NCBI GenBank assembly: GCA_965246795.1
Contig: CBDFFN010000012.1
Coordinates: forward strand, 310,001-374,000
Direction of reading: 5' to 3'
DNA from: JAJXWB01 sp965246795
Lineage (GTDB): Bacteria > Pseudomonadota > Alphaproteobacteria > Rhizobiales > Beijerinckiaceae
DNA: 64,000 nucleotides
In this document: in pieces, positions 10,605 to 21,200 of the stretch
How the letters are laid out: every line of letters starts with the position of its first letter
How positions within the stretch are numbered: the first letter of the stretch is position 1
The notes under the pieces: model-generated
What the model was told of the DNA's origin: nothing
What the model saw: only the letters and a program-made list of their open reading frames with translations
The model's database searches: none
Program-made: the position numbers and the translations under genes

Positions 10605-13016
10605 ATGGCCTTCCAGACAGCAGACAATCCCGAAGCGGGACGCGCGCGAAACATCGCCGCACTCGTGTCCGGTGCACTTATCGCCTTCGGCATCATTTGC
10701 TGGATCGCCGCGAACTGGGCGAGCTTGCACCGACTGACGAAGATCGGCCTCGTCGGCAGTACGCTTTTTGTGGCCGCACTCGTTGCGGCGGTGGCGCCGC
10801 GTATTCGCATACCTGCGCTGATTGTCGCAACGGCCACCACAGGCGGTCTCCTCGCACTGATCGGCCAGATCTATCCAAGCGGAGCGGATGCCTGGCAGCT
10901 CTTCTTCTACTGGATGCTGTTGTCCCTGCCGTTCGCGCTTGCGGCACGGCACGACGCCATCTGGTCGCTGTGGACCATCATCGCAATCACCGCGATCCAG
11001 CTTTGGAACGTGCAGGAAGGTCGGCTCGACAGCGAAGCATTTGGCGATTGGGCGCCGGCCTGGGCCTTGTCGATCTTTCTGGCTATCGTGCTGACGCCGA
11101 CGACGTGGACGGAGAGATTGCTTGGGCCGACACGTTGGGCGTTCCGCATCGCCGTCATCGCGGCTGCGGGCCTCGTCCTCACAACCGCGATCATCGGCAG
11201 CTTCGGCAACCAAGACAGTATGGTGCTCGCGGCGTTAGCACTGCTGGCGCTCGCCGTGCTCGCCCTGATCTGGTTGCGACCGCGCGATCTCGGCCTCGTT
11301 GCACTCGTTCTGCTGGCTTTCGATATCCTGTTGATCTGGCGTGTCGCCGAACTTATCGCGCCGACGAGCACCGGCATCGACAGTCTGTTCCTCATCAGCC
11401 TGCTCGCGATCGGCGTCATCGGTGCAAGCGTCGTCATTCTTCGCCGTATCGCGCCAGTGACGAGTGACGAGCCCTCGGAAAGCGCCGAGCCGCAGGCGCA
11501 GCGCGCGGAAGACTCCCACACGACTTGGCCGCTCGCCGTCTTGAGCGGCGTCGGTGCAATCATCGCGTCGATCCCGCTCGTGGCGCTCTACGCGCTGGTG
11601 TTCGAAAACTTTATCGCAGGCGATGGCGCTATCGTCATCGGCCTCGCGACTCTCGCCGTCGCGGTCCTCGTCATGCGTCGCAGCGCGACCCTCGGCTTCG
11701 TCCAGATGTTCGGCGCGATCTGCGTCGCGGCCGGCCTCGCCTTGATCACGATCGGAGCCGAACGCCTGGCCCGCCAGAATGTCGGTTTCGTGCTCGCTGT
11801 CGTGATGGCCGCTACGGCAATGCTTATTCCTGTCGCTTGGGCGCGTGGCGTCCTCGGCTTCACGGCCGCGAGCGCGTTTCTGATATCGACGCTCGTCCGC
11901 ACGATGCCGGGACACGCAACGGCGCTCTCCGTCATTCTGTCGTTGACGGCAGCGATCGCGGCTGTCGGCCTGACAACGCGTAAGATCGATCGCACCAAAG
12001 CGCGCGGAGATTTCACGCGCGACGCACAGCCATTCATTGCCGGTTTCGCCGACGCCTGCGTCGTTGCGCTCATGCTCTTCGCGGGCCGCCCCTTCATGAT
12101 CCTCGCGGCTGGTTTTCTCGGTGAGCTTCGCTCGGAATTTCTTGCGCCCGCTATCGGCGTTGCGCAGACCTTCTCCATCATTCTGGCACTCGCAGGCGCG
12201 ACGCTGTTCTTCTGTCGCCATCCGACCTACCGAACGCCCGCGGCCTTCGCGCTTGCGGCCGTCGCCATCGCGTTAACGACACGCTCGCCGATGCTCGGGC
12301 CGACGCTGTTCGTACTCGCCTGCGCTTTCGTCATCGGCGCACGCGGCGTCGCTGCTTTCGCATCGTTGGCAATGCTCTGGATCGTCAGCGCCGCCTATTA
12401 CGCGCTAGGCTGGTCGTTGACGCAAAAGGCCTGGTCGATGATCGGTCTCGGTCTCTTGCTTGCCGTCGTCCTACTCGTGACTGCACGAAATTTTCGTATG
12501 CCGGCGAGCGCCTTAGGAGTGACCATATCGTCGCTTCAGCCAAGACTTCTTATCGCAGCTAGCATCATCGCGACCGGCGTGCTTGCTGGTCTCGCGGTCA
12601 CGAGCGCCGAAAACATCCTTCGCACTGGCCGCGAGATATTCATTGCCCTGCGACCTGTCGATCCGCGCTCGCTGATGCAGGGCGACTACATGGCGGTCGC
12701 GTTCGATACGGCGCGACTGCCGTCGCCTGCAGATGCGCGCAACCGCGAAGTTCTTGCCGTCGCAACGTTGGACGATAAATCCATCGCGTCATTCCAACGT
12801 ATCGCTGCAACAGGCGAACCGCGAAACGATGGAGAAGTGGCGATCTGGTTGCGCACGAAATCGCGCCGATGGTTCGTCGGCTCCGACGCCTTCTTTTTCG
12901 AGGAGGGCAAAGCCAAGACGTTTGAAGCTGCGAAATTCGGCATGTTCCGCCTAAGCGCGAATGGCCAACCGTTGCTTGTCGGACTCGCCGATGCAGAGCT
13001 GCACCAGCTTCGTTGA
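10605..13016 (+). CDS. Large DUF2157/DUF4401/GDYXXLXY polytopic membrane protein
   Basis: About 803 residues. The N-terminal DUF2157 part contains IICWIAANWASLHRLTKIGLV and the conserved LIGQIYPSGADAWQLFFYWMLLSLPF split by a loop. Then comes a long run of hydrophobic helices (DUF4401-like). The C-terminal soluble domain carries the GDYXXLXY signature as LMQGDYMAVAFD. In many bacteria these modules are separate neighbouring genes; here they are one polypeptide. Function is unknown. ATG 10605 is chosen; GTG 10602 and TTG 10584 are alternatives. Its stop abuts the stop of the convergent gene in the palindrome TGATCA. Confidence 0.82.
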   Translation: MAFQTADNPEAGRARNIAALVSGALIAFGIICWIAANWASLHRLTKIGLVGSTLFVAALVAAVAPRIRIPALIVATATTGGLLALIGQIYPSGADAWQLFFYWMLLSLPFALAARHDAIWSLWTIIAITAIQLWNVQEGRLDSEAFGDWAPAWALSIFLAIVLTPTTWTERLLGPTRWAFRIAVIAAAGLVLTTAIIGSFGNQDSMVLAALALLALAVLALIWLRPRDLGLVALVLLAFDILLIWRVAELIAPTSTGIDSLFLISLLAIGVIGASVVILRRIAPVTSDEPSESAEPQAQRAEDSHTTWPLAVLSGVGAIIASIPLVALYALVFENFIAGDGAIVIGLATLAVAVLVMRRSATLGFVQMFGAICVAAGLALITIGAERLARQNVGFVLAVVMAATAMLIPVAWARGVLGFTAASAFLISTLVRTMPGHATALSVILSLTAAIAAVGLTTRKIDRTKARGDFTRDAQPFIAGFADACVVALMLFAGRPFMILAAGFLGELRSEFLAPAIGVAQTFSIILALAGATLFFCRHPTYRTPAAFALAAVAIALTTRSPMLGPTLFVLACAFVIGARGVAAFASLAMLWIVSAAYYALGWSLTQKAWSMIGLGLLLAVVLLVTARNFRMPASALGVTISSLQPRLLIAASIIATGVLAGLAVTSAENILRTGREIFIALRPVDPRSLMQGDYMAVAFDTARLPSPADARNREVLAVATLDDKSIASFQRIAATGEPRNDGEVAIWLRTKSRRWFVGSDAFFFEEGKAKTFEAAKFGMFRLSANGQPLLVGLADAELHQLR

Positions 13017-13883
13017 TCAGAACCGTCGCGCAAATCGCCAGATCGCCCACTGCCGCCTCCATTGCGCGATGTTCGGCACAGGCGCGTAAGGCGCACGTAT
13101 TCGGTCGAGCGCGTCGAGATGCAGGCGCACGGGGGCAAGCGGCAGGAAAGCCCCGCGCGCAACGGGTGTCACGCCCTCAAGGGTCTTCAGCCCCTGATCG
13201 TATCGGCGGCGCGCAAGTGCGCGCAAATCGCCGAGTGTATCAGCGAGACCAGGCGGCGCAGGACGCGTGAGTGCGGCCGCTGGCGTCAGACCGTGTGCCG
13301 CGAGCATGTCGACCGGCACATAGAGCCGCCCCTGCTCGGCGTGTCGTGCGAAACTCCGCAGCAGCCCCGTCAGACCGATCGAAACGCCGGCATAGCCCGC
13401 GCAATCGGCGCCGCCGGGCTCGATGCCGTCGTTCAGCACAAGCGACATCAGCCGGATCGGCACAGAGTTGACGTAGCCGCAATATTTCTCGAGCTCGTTC
13501 CGGTCCGGCATCGGGTCGTCGTAGAGATCGAAGCGTCGTGCCTCGACAAGTTCGGTTAGCGCAACACGCGGCAGCCGGAAGCGTCGGATCGTGTCGATGA
13601 GCGCATCCGCGACGGGATGCGCGCCGACATCGCCGCGCGTCTCACCTTCGATCGCATCGACCCACCATTGCAGCCGAATTTCGCCCGGCGCTGGCGCGGA
13701 CACTAGATCGCGGACGCGCGACACTTCGATGGCGAAGGCCGCGAGTGCATGAAGATACGGCCGCTTGTCGGCGGGCGCGAACATGATGCTCAGCCATCGA
13801 TCGCGGTCCGCCTCGCGAACGAGGTCGGCGCAATGCGCGTAATGCGCAGCCCGCCTTTCGTCTCGGTCAGCGCTATCGCTCAT
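13017..13883 (-). CDS. Squalene/phytoene-synthase-like protein, NDUFAF6 type
   Basis: 288 residues with the all-alpha trans-isoprenyl synthase fold pattern: YLHALAAFAIEVSRVRD, LQWWVDAIEGE, YAGVSIGLTGLLRSFARHAEQGRLYVP. The two Asp-rich metal motifs of true squalene/phytoene synthases are absent: the first site reads EVSRVRDLVSAP and the second LLRSFARHAEQGR. It is therefore probably non-catalytic, like the mitochondrial complex I assembly factor NDUFAF6. It overlaps the Mth938-like (NDUFAF3-type) gene by ATGA and ends the yajC-secD-secF operon. A catalytic isoprenoid role is the less likely alternative. Confidence 0.8.
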   Translation of the reverse strand: MSDSADRDERRAAHYAHCADLVREADRDRWLSIMFAPADKRPYLHALAAFAIEVSRVRDLVSAPAPGEIRLQWWVDAIEGETRGDVGAHPVADALIDTIRRFRLPRVALTELVEARRFDLYDDPMPDRNELEKYCGYVNSVPIRLMSLVLNDGIEPGGADCAGYAGVSIGLTGLLRSFARHAEQGRLYVPVDMLAAHGLTPAAALTRPAPPGLADTLGDLRALARRRYDQGLKTLEGVTPVARGAFLPLAPVRLHLDALDRIRAPYAPVPNIAQWRRQWAIWRFARRF

Positions 13884-14257
13884 TGCACGGCGATGAGAGC
13901 GGCCGCGACGCGACGCCGCTCGCCGATCAGGATGTTGTAGGTCCGCGCCGCGGCCGCGGTCGCCATTGGCTCCGGTACGATTTTCTTCGCCCGCAACGCT
14001 TTCGCGATGACGGGATCAAGAAACGCGATGTCCTCGCCCATGCCGATCAGCAGATGATCGATGTTTTCGGCCTCGGCGAACACGGGGGCGAGCGATGCAA
14101 CGCTGATCGCATCGGCGCTCGTGATGATCCAAGGCACGATGCCCGACGGCAGAAGCAGCAGCGAACCGCGGTGGCCCATGCCGCCGAAACGGAAGCCGCC
14201 CGGCCCATAGGCTTCGATCGAGTGACGACCCGTCAGGCCGAAGGGCGCATCAGCCAT
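13880..14257 (-). CDS. Mth938-like domain protein (DUF498, NDUFAF3-type)
   Basis: 125-residue single-domain protein. Segments FRFGGMGHRGSLLLLPSG and IDHLLIGMGEDIAFLDP, then a Tyr-Asn-Ile-Leu near the end (ARTYNILIGERRRVAAALIA), are typical of the Mth938/NDUFAF3 family. Human NDUFAF3 assists complex I assembly; the bacterial role is unproven. It lies directly downstream of secF, a neighbourhood conserved in alphaproteobacteria, and overlaps the NDUFAF6-like gene. Confidence 0.85.
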   Translation of the reverse strand: MADAPFGLTGRHSIEAYGPGGFRFGGMGHRGSLLLLPSGIVPWIITSADAISVASLAPVFAEAENIDHLLIGMGEDIAFLDPVIAKALRAKKIVPEPMATAAAARTYNILIGERRRVAAALIAVQ

Positions 14258-14308
14258 TTCGACATCGCAAGCTCGCGTATCTCACCGAGAGCAAAGCGGA
14301 GCGGCCCT

Positions 14309-15265
14309 TCAGGCCACCACCTCACGCGACTTTGCGCCGGACTCCTCACGCGTCGTCTCGCGGCTTTCATTGCGGAGGCCGAGATAGATCAGGATCGGCG
14401 AGCAGATGAAGATCGCCGAATAAGTACAGACGAAAATGCCGAACGTCATCGCCAGCGAGAACGACTGGATGACGTGGCCACCGAACAGCACCAGCGACAG
14501 CAACGCCAGCAATACGGTCGACGAGGTCATGATCGTGCGTGGAATGACGGCGTTGATCGACATATCGATCAGTTCGTCGGTCGGCATGCGTTTGTACTTG
14601 CGCATCATCTCGCGAATACGGTCGAGCACGACGACGACCTCATTCAGCGAGTAGCCGACGATAGTCAAAATGGCGGCGATCGATGTCGTGTTGAACTCAA
14701 GCCCCGTGATCGAGAAGAAGCCAACAGTTAGCAGAAGATCGTGCATCGTCGCGATGACCGCCGCGATGGCGAACTGCCATTCGAAGCGGAACCACAGGTA
14801 CGTCAGAACCGCGAGGATCGATACGACGACGCCGAGCGTGCCGGACTGCACGAGTTCACCGGACACACGCGGACCGACGACCTCGGTGCGACGCACCTCG
14901 TAGCGATCACCGAGACCCGAGCGCACCTTGGCGACAGCCGCCTCCTGCGCGGCGTCACCGCCGGGCTGCACGCCGAACCGTAGCGTCACGTCGGAGGAAT
15001 TGCCGAAACCCTGCACCTCGACATCACCGACACCGAGACGCTCCGTCATCGTGCGGAGCGCCGACGTGTCCGGCGAGCCGTCCTTCGCACGCAGCTCCAT
15101 CACCGTGCCGCCGGCGAAGTCGATGCCGAAGTTCATGCCGTGAAACACAAAAAGACACACGGCGATGATCGAAAGCAGCGCCGAGAAGGGATAGCTCACG
15201 CGGCGGAACCGCATGAACGGAAACTTTGTATTTTCCGGCGCGAGGCGGAGGAGTTTGAATTTCAT
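14309..15265 (-). CDS. secF: Protein translocase subunit SecF
   Basis: 318-residue RND-like membrane protein that works with SecD to pull exported proteins across the inner membrane using the proton motive force. It has six helices with a periplasmic loop; motif FGIDFAGGTVMELR marks the start of the loop, and ILTIVGYSLNEVVVVLDRIRE is the conserved SecF helix 4 region. It begins 9 bp after secD. The last residues are charged and cytoplasmic. Confidence 0.96.
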   Translation of the reverse strand: MKFKLLRLAPENTKFPFMRFRRVSYPFSALLSIIAVCLFVFHGMNFGIDFAGGTVMELRAKDGSPDTSALRTMTERLGVGDVEVQGFGNSSDVTLRFGVQPGGDAAQEAAVAKVRSGLGDRYEVRRTEVVGPRVSGELVQSGTLGVVVSILAVLTYLWFRFEWQFAIAAVIATMHDLLLTVGFFSITGLEFNTTSIAAILTIVGYSLNEVVVVLDRIREMMRKYKRMPTDELIDMSINAVIPRTIMTSSTVLLALLSLVLFGGHVIQSFSLAMTFGIFVCTYSAIFICSPILIYLGLRNESRETTREESGAKSREVVA

Positions 15266-15274
15266 ATCCGGGTC

Positions 15275-16867
15275 TCAGATCGGGATCGTCTTCGGCCGCG
15301 CGTAGCGGTACCACACCGCGATCATCATGCGTGTCATCGTGACGGCGGTGATGATCGTCGTGAGGATGCCGAGCGCGAGCGACACGGCGAAGCCGCGCAC
15401 CGGGCCGGAGCCGAGGAAGTAGAGGATTGCAGCGGCAACAAACATCGTGACGTTAGAGTCGACGATCGTCGCAAAGGCGCGCTTGAAGCCCGCATCGAGC
15501 GCCGAGATGATCGAGCGGCCCGCATGCGCTTCCTCGCGGATGCGCTCATAGATGAGCACGTTCGAGTCGACCGCCATGCCGATCGTCAGCACGATGCCCG
15601 CGATGCCAGGCAGCGTCAGCGTCGCGCCGAGCAGCACGAGCGCCGCAAAGATGAAAGCAATGTGCACGAGCAGCGCGATATTCGCGAAGACGCCGAAGAT
15701 GCCGTAGGTTACGAGCATGTACAGAACGACGAGTGCTGCGCCGACATAAGCGGCCTTCTTGCCGGCATCGATCGAGTCCTGGCCGAGGCCCGGCCCGACC
15801 GTTCGCTCTTCTACGATCGTCAGTTTCGCGGGCAACGCACCGGCGCGCAGCAGGATCGCGAGATTGTTCGCCGCCTCAACCGTGAAGCGACCAGAGATTT
15901 GGCCCGATCCTCCGGTGATCGGCGAGAGGATGCGCGGCGCCGAGATCACCTTGTTGTCGAGCACGATGGCGAAAGGCTTGCCGACATTGCGCGACGTGAC
16001 CTCGCCAAACTTCTGACCACCACGGATGTTGAAGCGGAAGTTGACGACCGGCTCGTTGCTGCGGCTGTCGAAGCCCGGTTGCGCATCGGTGAGGTCTTCA
16101 CCTTGCACCATGATCTGCTTCTCGACCTGGATCGTGCCGCCCTCGGTTTGCGGCAGCGTCTCGATGTCGCCGGGATTGGCGCCGGGCTCGGCGGCCAACC
16201 GGAATTCGAGTTTCGCCGTCGTGCCGAGAATCTCTTTCAGCTTCTCCGGATCCTGCAGGCCCGGCACCTGCACGAGAATGCGGTCGTTACCCTGCCGCTG
16301 GATGTTCGGCTCGGTCGTGCCAAGCGCATCGACGCGGCGACGCAGGACTTCGATCGATTGATCGACAGCGCGACGCACCTTGTCGCTGATGCCGATGTCC
16401 GTGACGGTCGTCTGCACGAGCCCGTCGGGACTGACGTTCACTTCAATGCCGTTGCCGCTGCCCGCGCCGGACAACGTGTTGCCCGTCACCTGTCCGGACT
16501 GGCGAATCTTGCCGATGATCTTGTCGGCATCGGCACGATTGGTCAGCCGAAACTGCACGCCGCGCTGGTTGAGGCCTATACCGCCAGTGATCGGCACGCG
16601 CTCTTCACGCAAAATTCGTCGGACATCATCGCGGAGGTTCTCGACCTGCGTGCGCAGGACGGAGGGCGAATCGACCTCCAGCAGCACGTGCGAGCCGCCT
16701 TGCAGATCGAGACCTAGCACGATCGTCTTCATCGGAATGGCGTTGGGCAGCACGGCACGCAACGAATCGCGCGCGCCCGGCGAAAGCATCGAAGGCACGA
16801 CGACGAGCAAAGCGATCAACGTCATCGCGATGATCGCGGTGACCTTCCAGGCGGCAAAGCGCAGCAT
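15275..16867 (-). CDS. secD: Protein translocase subunit SecD
   Basis: 530-residue partner of SecF. The N-terminal helix is followed by VLGLDLQGGSHVLLEVD (D1 entry), the P1 periplasmic domain, and the C-terminal helices with VLTIGMAVDSNVLIYERIREE, the proton-pathway Asp region. Start ATG at 16867 is 29 bp after the yajC stop. Length is normal. Confidence 0.96.
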   Translation of the reverse strand: MLRFAAWKVTAIIAMTLIALLVVVPSMLSPGARDSLRAVLPNAIPMKTIVLGLDLQGGSHVLLEVDSPSVLRTQVENLRDDVRRILREERVPITGGIGLNQRGVQFRLTNRADADKIIGKIRQSGQVTGNTLSGAGSGNGIEVNVSPDGLVQTTVTDIGISDKVRRAVDQSIEVLRRRVDALGTTEPNIQRQGNDRILVQVPGLQDPEKLKEILGTTAKLEFRLAAEPGANPGDIETLPQTEGGTIQVEKQIMVQGEDLTDAQPGFDSRSNEPVVNFRFNIRGGQKFGEVTSRNVGKPFAIVLDNKVISAPRILSPITGGSGQISGRFTVEAANNLAILLRAGALPAKLTIVEERTVGPGLGQDSIDAGKKAAYVGAALVVLYMLVTYGIFGVFANIALLVHIAFIFAALVLLGATLTLPGIAGIVLTIGMAVDSNVLIYERIREEAHAGRSIISALDAGFKRAFATIVDSNVTMFVAAAILYFLGSGPVRGFAVSLALGILTTIITAVTMTRMMIAVWYRYARPKTIPI

Positions 16868-16896
16868 GTCGCGCCTTCAGTCCCGCGCGGCCGGCG

Positions 16897-17235
16897 TCAC
16901 GCCGGCTCCTTCACGGGCTCGCCCTTCACACGCACATCCGTGATCATCTGGCGCGCGATGCGGACCCGCACGTTCGGCGCGATTTCCATTTCGACTTCCG
17001 TATTGTCGGTGCTCTTCGTGACCTTGCCGATCAGACCGCCAGACGTGACGACAATGTCGCCGCGACGCACGTTGGAGACGAGCTCCTGCTGATCCTTGGC
17101 GCGCTTCTGCTGCGGGCGCAGGATGAGGAAATACATGATCACCAAAATGACGCCGAAGGGCGCCATCTGGAGGATGATGTCGGTGCTGCCGCCCCCGCCC
17201 GCGGCCTGCGCGTAAGCCGGCGTGATGAATGACAT
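16897..17235 (-). CDS. yajC: Sec translocon accessory protein YajC
   Basis: 112-residue single-span protein associated with SecDF. One transmembrane helix (MAPFGVILVIMYFLIL) is followed by RPQQKRAKDQ and a small beta domain with VRRGDIVVTSGGLIGKV. It heads the operon yajC-secD-secF-Mth938-squalene-synthase-like. About 140 bp separate it from the alpha/beta hydrolase upstream, leaving room for a promoter. Confidence 0.95.
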   Translation of the reverse strand: MSFITPAYAQAAGGGGSTDIILQMAPFGVILVIMYFLILRPQQKRAKDQQELVSNVRRGDIVVTSGGLIGKVTKSTDNTEVEMEIAPNVRVRIARQMITDVRVKGEPVKEPA

Positions 17236-17379
17236 AATCCCGATTTCCCTCGTGAAGATCGCGGTCGGCGCGAATGGCCGTCGATGCGGCGGCCGCCTGC
17301 GCGGCCCGGGCCGAATGCGCGCGGACTATAGCCACCGATCTTTCGAAAGCAATGCCGGCAAAATAGCGGCGGCAGCGCG

Positions 17380-18210
17380 TTACGGATCGGTAAGAAAGCC
17401 GATGACGGCCGCGTTGTATTCCCTGGGCTTCAGCACGTTCATCGTATGCGTCGCACCCGCGATCGTGACCCGGTGCGCATCGGGGATGGCGGCGGCAAGC
17501 GCCATGATGATCTGGTCGAACATCGGCGGACTTTCGCCGCCAAGCACGAGCAGGGTAGGGGCAGCGATCAACTGTGCGGCAGCCCGCGAGAATGGCTCAC
17601 GCTTCTCGTGAATCTGACCGAGCAGCGTCATCGCATTGTCGCGCGTGAACTGCTTCGCGACTTCCGGCGTGCGGCCCCATGCGCCCGGCCCACTGACGGC
17701 ATCGAGGAAGATTTCGAGGCCGCTATCGATGTCGCCGGCGCGGACTTTCGCTTCGGCCTGCGTCTGAAAGCTGCCGGGCTCGAAACGGCGGTTCACTTCG
17801 TCCGCATGCGTCGAAATATCCGGATCGAGCGCGCCGCCAGGCTCCGACAGGACCAGCTTGCGAATGAGATCGGGACGACGCTGCGCAACGCGGAAGGCGA
17901 CGTGACCGCCGCGCGAATGCCCGACGAGATGGACCGGCGCGATGCCGAGCGTTTCGATCAGCGCAATGACGTCATCGCGATGTTGCGAGATCGAGAAATC
18001 GTCGCCCTGCCCGTCCCACTTCTCGGGATAGTAGTGGCGGAGGCTCGGCGCGATGACCCGGAAGCGCGCGGCGAAATCGCGCATCTGCAATGTCCAGTAG
18101 CGATAGTCGCAGAGCGAGCCGTGCACGAGCACGACAGGGTCGCCCTGCCCGACATCGAGGTAAGCGATGTCGGCGCCGTCGATGCGAACCGATTTCAATG
18201 CGTCAGACAT
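17380..18210 (-). CDS. Alpha/beta-fold hydrolase
   Basis: 276-residue serine hydrolase. The oxyanion segment VVLVHGSLCDYRYW and the nucleophile elbow LVGHSRGGHVAF (Ser about residue 97) are clear; the likely catalytic His is in the C-terminal VTIAGATHTMNVLKP. No signal peptide, so cytoplasmic. Its start overlaps the 3' end of dnaE by 8 bp, so it is probably translationally coupled. Substrate unknown. Confidence 0.85.
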   Translation of the reverse strand: MSDALKSVRIDGADIAYLDVGQGDPVVLVHGSLCDYRYWTLQMRDFAARFRVIAPSLRHYYPEKWDGQGDDFSISQHRDDVIALIETLGIAPVHLVGHSRGGHVAFRVAQRRPDLIRKLVLSEPGGALDPDISTHADEVNRRFEPGSFQTQAEAKVRAGDIDSGLEIFLDAVSGPGAWGRTPEVAKQFTRDNAMTLLGQIHEKREPFSRAAAQLIAAPTLLVLGGESPPMFDQIIMALAAAIPDAHRVTIAGATHTMNVLKPREYNAAVIGFLTDP

Positions 18211-21200
18211 GCTCGACCGCCACCACTCCGGAAATTGCTTTCAGCGCACCCGCGACCGCGGCACTGACGGGATAGCGACCGGGCAGCCGCACTTCCACCT
18301 CGCCGCGCATGGCGTCCATCATAAGGACAAGCGACACCTCGCCTTCGCCGCGGCCGGAAAGGCGCTGCTGGATCGAGGGCAGCGGCGTCTCGTCGCGCAG
18401 GAAGATGCGCAGCCCCTTCTGATGACGGGCGGCGGCCTCGTCGAGCGTCTCGACGCCGACGATGCGCACGCGCACGTCCTCGCCTTCGACATTGGCCTGC
18501 ACGTTGAGCAAGAGGCACGCGCCCTTCTCAAGCAGATCGCGAAACTGGACCAGCCCTTCCTGGAACAGGATGGCTTCGTACTGGCCGCTCGGATCGGACA
18601 GTTGCACGATGCCCATCTTCGAGCCGCTCTTCGTGCGGCGCTCCGCGCGGTCGAGCACGGTTGCGGCGAGACGCGCTGCCGATGCGCCCTGCCGCACGGC
18701 GCGAAAGAAGGTCGCGGACCGCTCGACCTTGAGCCGCGCCAGCACCGTCTCGTAGGCATCGAGCGGATGGCCAGAAAGGAAGAAGCCGACCGCATCGAAT
18801 TCGCGTTTCAGCCGCTCCGCGGCGGACCAAGACGGCGCTTTCGGCGCGATCAATTCCGTCGGGCCCCCGCCGAAGAGCGCGGACTGGCCTTCCAACCGCT
18901 CCATCTCCATCCGCGCGGACGTCGCAACGATGCTCTCGATGGCCGCAAAGGCGCGCGCGCGGTCCAGCTCCAGTTCGTCGAAAGCGCCAGCCGACACGAG
19001 GCTTTCGAGCACCTTCTTGTTAATGTCGCGTGCGCCGACACGGGCCGCGAAATCGCCGAGATTTTTGAACGGACGGTCTCCTCGCGCGACAACGATGGCG
19101 CGCGCTTGGCCCTCACCCACACCCTTCACGGCCGACAAAGCATAACGCACCGATGCCTTGCCCGCGGCATCGACATATACGTCGAAATCGACGCCGGAGC
19201 GCCCGATCGACGGCGGCTCGACAGTGATGCCGAGCCGCTTCGCCTCGTTGCGGAATTCGGCAAGCTTGTCGGTGTTGCCCTTGTCCAGCGTCATCGACGC
19301 GGCGATGAAATCGACGGTGTGGTTCGCCTTGAGCCACGCGGTTTGATACGCGATCAGCGCGTAGGCAGCAGCGTGGCTCTTGTTGAAGCCGTAGTCCGCA
19401 AAGCGCGCGAGCAGCGCAAAGATTTCATCCGCCTTGTCGCGCAAAATGCCGCGCTCGATGGCGCCGCGCACGAAGCGGTCACGCTGCGCATCCATTTCCG
19501 CCTTGATCTTCTTGCCCATCGCGCGACGCAAAAGATCCGCCTCGCCGAGCGAATAGCCCGACAGCGTCTGAGCGATCTGCATCACCTGTTCCTGATAGAC
19601 GATGACGCCGAATGTTTCTTCGAGGATCGGCTTGACGAGAGGATGAATGTAATTCGCTTCCTCCTCGCCGAGTTTCACCGAACAATAAACGGGGATGTTC
19701 GCCATCGGGCCAGGCCGGTACAAAGCGACCAGCGCGATGATGTCCTCGAAGCGGTCGGCGCGCATATCGACGAGCGCGCGACGCATGCCGCCGCTTTCCA
19801 CCTGAAACACGCCGACTGTCTCGCCGCGCCCGAGGCCTTCATAGGTTTTCAAGTCGTCGAGAGGAATCTTATTGATGTCGACGACGATGCCGCGTTTGCG
19901 CAATGACTCCATCGCCGTCGCAAGCATGGTCAGTGTCTTCAGGCCAAGGAAGTCGAACTTCACGAGGCCCGCTGGCTCGACCCATTTCATGTTGAACTGC
20001 GTCGCCGGCATGTCCGACTTCGGATCGCGATAGAGCGGTACGATCTCGTTCAGCGGCCGGTCGCCGATGACGATGCCGGCGGCATGTGTTGAGGCATTTG
20101 AGTAAAGTCCCTCCAGCGCGGCGGAGACTTCCAGCAGCTTCGCAACGCGCTCGTCGTTGGCGGCTTCGCGCAGGCGCGGCTCGCCGTCGATGGCTTCCTT
20201 CAACGTGACGGGCTTGGCAGGATTTTGCGGAATGAGACGCGCGAGCCGATCCACTTGACCTAATGGCATGTCGAGCACACGGCCGACGTTGCGCAGCACA
20301 CCGCGTGCGAGAAACGAACCGAAGGTGATGATCTGCGCCACGCGATCGACGCCGTAGCGGTCGCGCACGTATTCGATCACCTCGCCGCGACGCGTCTGGC
20401 AGAAGTCGATGTCGAAATCCGGCATCGACACGCGCTCAGGGTTGAGGAAGCGCTCGAACAGCAGCCCGAAGCGGATCGGATCGAGGTCGGTGATCGTCAA
20501 AGCGAACGCGACAAGCGAGCCGGCGCCGGAACCACGCCCCGGACCGACCGGAATGCCCTGCCCCTTCGCCCAACGAATGAAATCGGCGACGATGAGAAAG
20601 TAACCGGGAAACTTCATCGCCTCGATGACACCGAGTTCGAACGCGAGTCGCGCCTCGTAGTCGGAGCGTGTCATGTCTGGCGCGAGCGGCATCGCAGCAA
20701 GACGCGCCACCAACCCCTCCTCGGCTTGACGGCGAAGCTCGGCCGCCTCGTCGCCGACATCGCCGTAGCGCGGCAGGATCGGCTTGCTGGTGCGCGGGCG
20801 GAACCCGACCCGCATCGCGATGGCCACGGAATTATCGGTCGCTTCAGGCAGATCGGCGAAGAGCGCCGTCATTTCCGCGCGCGTTTTGAGGCGATGCTCC
20901 TTCGTGACGCGACGGCGGTCGGCATCGGCGACGATCGTGCCTTGGGCCAGGCACAGCAGCGCATCATGCGCCTCGAAGTCAGAGGCTGCCGGGAAATAGA
21001 CCTCGTTTGTCGCGACCAAAGGCAGTCCATTGCGGTAGGCAAGATCGAGCAATGCGGGCTCGACGCGCCGTTCGCTCTCGAGGCCGTGACGCTGCAACTC
21101 GACATAGAGTCGGTCGGCAAAGGCCGCGCGAATCTGGTCGAGGCGGGCGCGAACGACGTCCTCAGCGCCGGTGCGCAGCAGCCGGTCAATCGGACCGTCG

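Noticed and set aside
13017..13883. Genuine squalene or phytoene synthase (hopanoid/carotenoid pathway)
   Set aside because: Both Asp-rich metal motifs are missing and no other isoprenoid genes are nearby.
15140..16717. Long + strand open frame (about 525 codons) opposite secD
   Set aside because: secD is unmistakable. The antisense frame is Arg/Asp/His-rich without motifs, a normal shadow in high-GC DNA.
18167..19906. Long + strand open frame (about 579 codons) opposite dnaE
   Set aside because: Shadow of dnaE codon usage; composition (Arg, His, Asp) and lack of any domain or ribosome site argue against a gene.
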